A stretch of DNA of 64,000 bases from Symsagittifera roscoffensis (lineage: Eukaryota; Xenacoelomorpha; Acoela; Convolutidae), in the NCBI RefSeq assembly GCF_963678635.1, contig NC_087064.1, forward strand, positions 63,047,548-63,111,547. Direction: 5' to 3'. The notes below the pieces were generated by a model. The model made no database searches. It was not told the origin of the DNA and saw nothing but the letters and a program-made list of their open reading frames with translations. This document shows, in pieces, positions 54,201 through 60,200 of the stretch. Position numbers and translations under genes: made by a program. Each line of letters starts with the position of its first letter. Position 1 is the first letter of the stretch.

Positions 54201-57200
54201 AAACCTTTATAATATTTCTTTTTGATATACTTGAATCTTTTCTAATAATCCTAATCATTTTTTGTAACATTTTTTTAATTTTCTACACTATACTCGAACT
54301 ATTCCTCCAACTTTCCAAAACCCTTGATTATATCCACAGGTACGATTTATACAACTTGTCTAAATGATACGAACAATTTTCAGTAGAACTGATATTTTTT
54401 TATTGTTTGTAATTTTCATAACATTTTTATCATCCCTCATTTTGACAATATGTAAATGTATAAAGAAAGCAATCTTCACATTTGCCCTAGCAACAATCCT
54501 TCTAATTCTTTTTTTGGAAGAATATTATAATAAACATAAACCTTCCCACTAAAGTAACAATTCAAAAATCCATCAAAAATTGCTACCCAACAGTCACAAA
54601 GTCAGTCTTCACCGACATCATCCCAAGATAACCAAACACCACCTTCAACTACTCAAAATCCTCAAACATCTACACGAATTTCTTTTCAAGAAAATCCATA
54701 CACTTTTGAAGAACGACATTCTCGTTTATCAGAACCACTAGAACCAGTTCAACGACAAGCACCTTTAAGCGAACCAACATATAACCTATACCCAACACTA
54801 CCACAAGAACTAAGTAGAATAAAAAATTCTAGTCAAAACCAAAATACAGTCGAAATAAATAGACAAATTATACATCCTCGACGAAACAGAAATTTTCAAA
54901 CTCCCCGAGTTCATTTTGATATACCTCAATCCCCATCACAAAACACTCCAGAAAACCCCATTGGTATATTACCAGAAACCCCTACGCTTCTTTCACAACG
55001 TAGCACCTCAAGCCTACCATCAGATTACTTAGGTTCAACACCAACATCTGAGCAAATACGTGAAAATCCTTTCAACCCCACAAACCAAACATCACGATTT
55101 CCATATTGGACTACACATTCATTTACACAAGGTGAACCAAATTTAGTCAATGACCCCATAGATATTTCTACGGATACAACAACATCCTCATCACTACCAG
55201 AAACATTATCACTACCATCAACACCATCAATAAGCCAGATTTCACCACCACCTTTTAACTTAAATTTTCCAAATAATCTCGACGCCAGATATCGAGAACA
55301 ATCATCAATAAATATTCCTTTAAGACTAGATTGGAATACATTTACAGCACCTCCACCATTATTTGGACAACATCAAGAAAGTAACCGCCTTCATAACTGG
55401 GCACTTAATAGACTAAAATATCGCCAAGATATTCACAACGATATCCGTGATCACAATATTCAAATACTCCAACAAAACAGTTTACAATTAAAGTTTGAAA
55501 TCACAGTTAAGTTAAATAATATTACCCAACATCCCTACCCATTAAATCCACCTAACATAACAGCTCAATCACTACCACCACCGTTTATAACTACTGAAGT
55601 AATATACAAATACGACAGATATACCAAAAACACAATTGGCTACATAACATTTTATAATCCATACTCAGGATTATCATACACATGTATATTCTAAAATTAT
55701 TAATTTTTCTCCAACTCCCTTTTCTAGTAATCTCAAATCAAAACATAAACCCTTCTCCTCGTACAGGACCACAAGATTTACTAGTAACACATTACGATTG
55801 TGAAGAAAATGAACAAAAAACACTACATAAATATGCAATAAATCAAGTATCACAATGTGAAACAGAACCACAAGCTATAGAAACCACAGATGTAATAGCA
55901 ACACTCTATTCAAAAGCCCGAGCAACAACAGTTACAGGTTATAAATTCACAGCAACATTTTCCGAAAAGAAAGTACATTGTTCACAAGTCTCGAACGGAA
56001 ACAAAAACCGACTTGACCATGAATCATTCTATCAAAGTAATATAGAACGTCTTTTACATCTCAATCCCGACGATTGTAAAAATGAATTACTTAGACTAAA
56101 CATCACACAAAATAAAAACTCCCAAAGAAAGTTAGTTAACTTTCAAGTTTTTTCAGACTCTGTACATCAATCACAACTTGAAAGACACCAAGGACATATA
56201 AAACTAGACGAAAAATACCCGTATAACGGCGCACACGGACGATTAACCTATGACCTACACGATAAACATTGGATACCACACATTGGTATAAATGACCCAT
56301 CAAACTGCAAAGCAGACACAAAAAATAAAGGATACCAAGAAATAATGTTTTTCGATTGGAAAATACAACTCGAAAAAATACAACTAACACGAGATTTATC
56401 AGATAATACAATGATCTATCAAGGAATCCGATTACCTTGTAAAAATGATCAAGGTTATTGCGATCCTACAACGAGAACACAAGCAACAATTGTTTGGTTC
56501 CCCGAAGATACATGTACAACATTTCAAGTAGCAAAAATACACGCTCGTATGATAAAATTTCACGAAAAATATTTTATACAATCAATTCCATATGAACAAG
56601 TCCATCCATCACGAAAACTAAGTTCTAATTTTAGAAACATAGACAATATAGAAAATAAATTGACACGTTTTCAAATATACCAAGAAACAGAACTTGCATG
56701 TAAATACAGGAATCCACTCCATAGAACACAATACTCTGAAATATTAGTCGAATACGAAAAAGGATTCGACATGACCACTGGAAAAGTAAAAATTGACCCA
56801 TATGCCACAGGTCATCCTCTAAACGAAGGAACATCCTATATACCAGTTAATTTTGAAAAAAGCAACGGACAACCTGGTGGACATCTAAAACCCCATGACA
56901 CCAGAAGCACACGCTTACAAGAATTATCACTAATGAATACTACATATTTCGGTAATATCCACTATGATATTCATTTAGATATGAAACTAGATTATACAAT
57001 TAGCCGAATTTTTCAAGAAACGTCACTCTCCGAATTAGAAACACTACACCAACTATGCGAATTAGAACGAACACAAATATTACAATCACTTGCACTAGCA
57101 GTATTAAAAATACCCTATGCAGGATACTTATTATCTGGAAATAGATCAAATTTTTTAGACTATGAAGGAAACATCTTATGGTTTTATACTTGTACTAAAA

Positions 57201-60200
57201 AAGTATCACCACTATACGTTTTTGAAGATAAACGATGTTATAAAAGAATCCCTATCTTTTATAAGAACAAAGTACATTTCGTTGACACACTTTCACGAAG
57301 AACCTATTTCTGGGATACCGCAGTCCCATGTGGATCAGAAAACAGCCACAATGTAGTACAACTAAACCCTGATGAAAATAAATATTATCTTCTCACTCCA
57401 TATCCCACATTAATGCAATCACTCAAAAAATTTTCACCAGAAAGCATTCGCGCTATTGCTCGAAACCCAAATATAGACTTACAATCAATAGGAATCTATT
57501 CAAAATCAGATATTCAACATCACATTAGAACACAACAATTCCAAGAATTGTTAACACAAATGGACACTATACAAAGACAATCAATAGACCAAAATTTACG
57601 CAAACTTGCAGAAACCGCAGGAGTTGCCGATATCTACACGCAAGACTATAGCGGATATTTTAAAGACATTAAAGATTATATATATCTAAACGGTGAAAAA
57701 TACCGTCCCCAAGATATATCACCAATTAACATTTTTAGCTTTGTTACACTCAAAAATGAGATCCTCGATTTTCTAGGATGGCCCTACTACATCTTAGAAA
57801 AATTGACTATTTTATACGCAATGTTTAACTTTATTGGATTTCTTTTCTCACTTTTAAAAGGAATCTACAACACATGTGCTATACACACACAAGTCAATCG
57901 ACAAGCAAGTGTAGCACGCATACTCTTTGCAGGATTTTTTGGAATCTTTTCTACATCTATAAACAAAATTCTTTTAGACGCACAAATAAAGGAATATAAC
58001 ACAAAAATAGCAACACGACAAAATACATACGACGAAGAACATAACAATGTAGACATAACGCCAACGGCACCACAATTACCAGCCCTACCAAATAACCATC
58101 CACTATCCCTAGTCCCACGAAATTTTCGAAATTTAGCCATCACACATAATCCAAATTTTCGACTCACCACATCACAAAGTCCCATCCAACATATAATGAC
58201 ACACCAGTCACAAGATGATAATACTTATGAACAAATTATTGAACAACCCCATACCACCGCTTTTCAGTCTCAAAATAATCATTTTTTTAGCCCACGATGA
58301 GCCGCCAACTTGGATCACTACACCGATCAAATTCCCACCCAACCAATCTTACCTCTCCAATCCCAATAATACCACTTTTTGCTTTTCCGCCACCCGATTT
58401 TTCACCTAGTAATGTAACATCAGGCATGAATTCCGACACTAATTCACACATCTCAGTTTTATATTCCATCTCACAACTCAATAACCCGAATATTGAAACC
58501 CCCGATGAATTTGCCGACTCAGAACCATCCCCATCCAATAATTTTCATAACTCTTCTAATTTTTCTCAACCCCCTTTTCAACCCATATTATCCAATAACC
58601 CTGACCCAATCACTCCCACACCCTCTTATGCTTCCCAAGTTACCCCAACCTACTCCTCATACCATTCTGACCAATCATCTCATTCTCCAGACACCCCCCG
58701 AATCTCCCCAGAGCTAGATAATTTTATTACCCTTCAACAACAACCCTACCACCTTAATACCCCAACCATAAACCAAATCTCCTCCACAATAAATTCATCC
58801 AACCCCCCTACCCCTACACCCTCTTCAAATTATACTGAATCATTAGCACCATCATCCACATCCACTGAATCTTCACTCAACACTAATAGAGCTTACCGCA
58901 CTTTTAAAAGAAAGTTCCCCAACCATCCTTTCCCAGCAAAACCAGGAACAGCCCGTGAATACATCAACCACCCCAAGCATACTAACACAAAAGAATTTTT
59001 AGCCATCACCTTACCCTCATTCCCACAATACACCTTAAAGACCCCCCACGACACTAACGAAACACGCAACTTTGTAGATGAATACGTTTTAATGCCCACT
59101 CTCTCTTGGACCTCATATTATCATTTTACTAACCCTCTTTGCTTACCTTTATCTAACACTCACATCGATATAGAGCGAAATACGGACATGCTATATCGAC
59201 TCACTACACCACTAACCGCTAGACAATTTACTTACGTTGGATATAAAAAATCACTAAAAACACACACTGCACCTAGAGCTAACGAATATACACTCGAATA
59301 CTATGATCACAACATCATCAGAGCTAACCAAGATCAATTCTTAGACGACGATCGCTTCGCTAATCCACAAATTACCGAGAAATTTTTCATCAAGACACCA
59401 TATATATTCACACTAAACATCTTCGACCGAAAGTTTGATCACATTATTTCAGAAGCACTAACAGACACACAAGCATACGAAAGTTTTAAAGAACGCTTCC
59501 AAATATTTTCACTAACCTTTCATTTCCTTGCACCACACGAAAGAGATTTACACTGCTCACACGATATTATGTTGCGCACTAAACAAACCCACACATATAG
59601 TTATTATCGCTTCATCCAAAATCACTTTGACCTACACACACCCTCTAGACAACCACACCATCGTTTTCAATTCATTAATTCCAAATACACTTCACCATTT
59701 TTCCTAAATTTCACATATTGCATTAAAGACACTAACCTCCATGGTATTCTTCGTAATTATGACCCCATAACCCAAATGTACATCTTCTGTCCCATCACCA
59801 AGACCTTCAACGCCGAAGAATCCCGACCCTTCCTTATCCCGCACGAGTTTGTACAACCTATAGAAATCCCAATTTTAGAATTCATCCACAACACTAAATT
59901 CAATCACAAATTATATAATCTAATCCAAAACACACCTTATGAGTTTGCAGTTGGCACTGAAGAACTAACCACTATTAAGGCACTTCAATTGCTTTGGCCA
60001 CTGCTTCAGACTAAAAATATCATCCGCATCTTAGCTAAACTACTAACAACTTCAGAACTAATTCACGACATCTTCCCCCACGGTTTTTTCCCCGACGACT
60101 AACAGGTAAGTATGAATTAAGTAAATATTACTAACTAATTAAATATTAAAAAACTCACCATACTTTATCCATGTTTTCTTTAGATTTTTAGCCTTCATCC

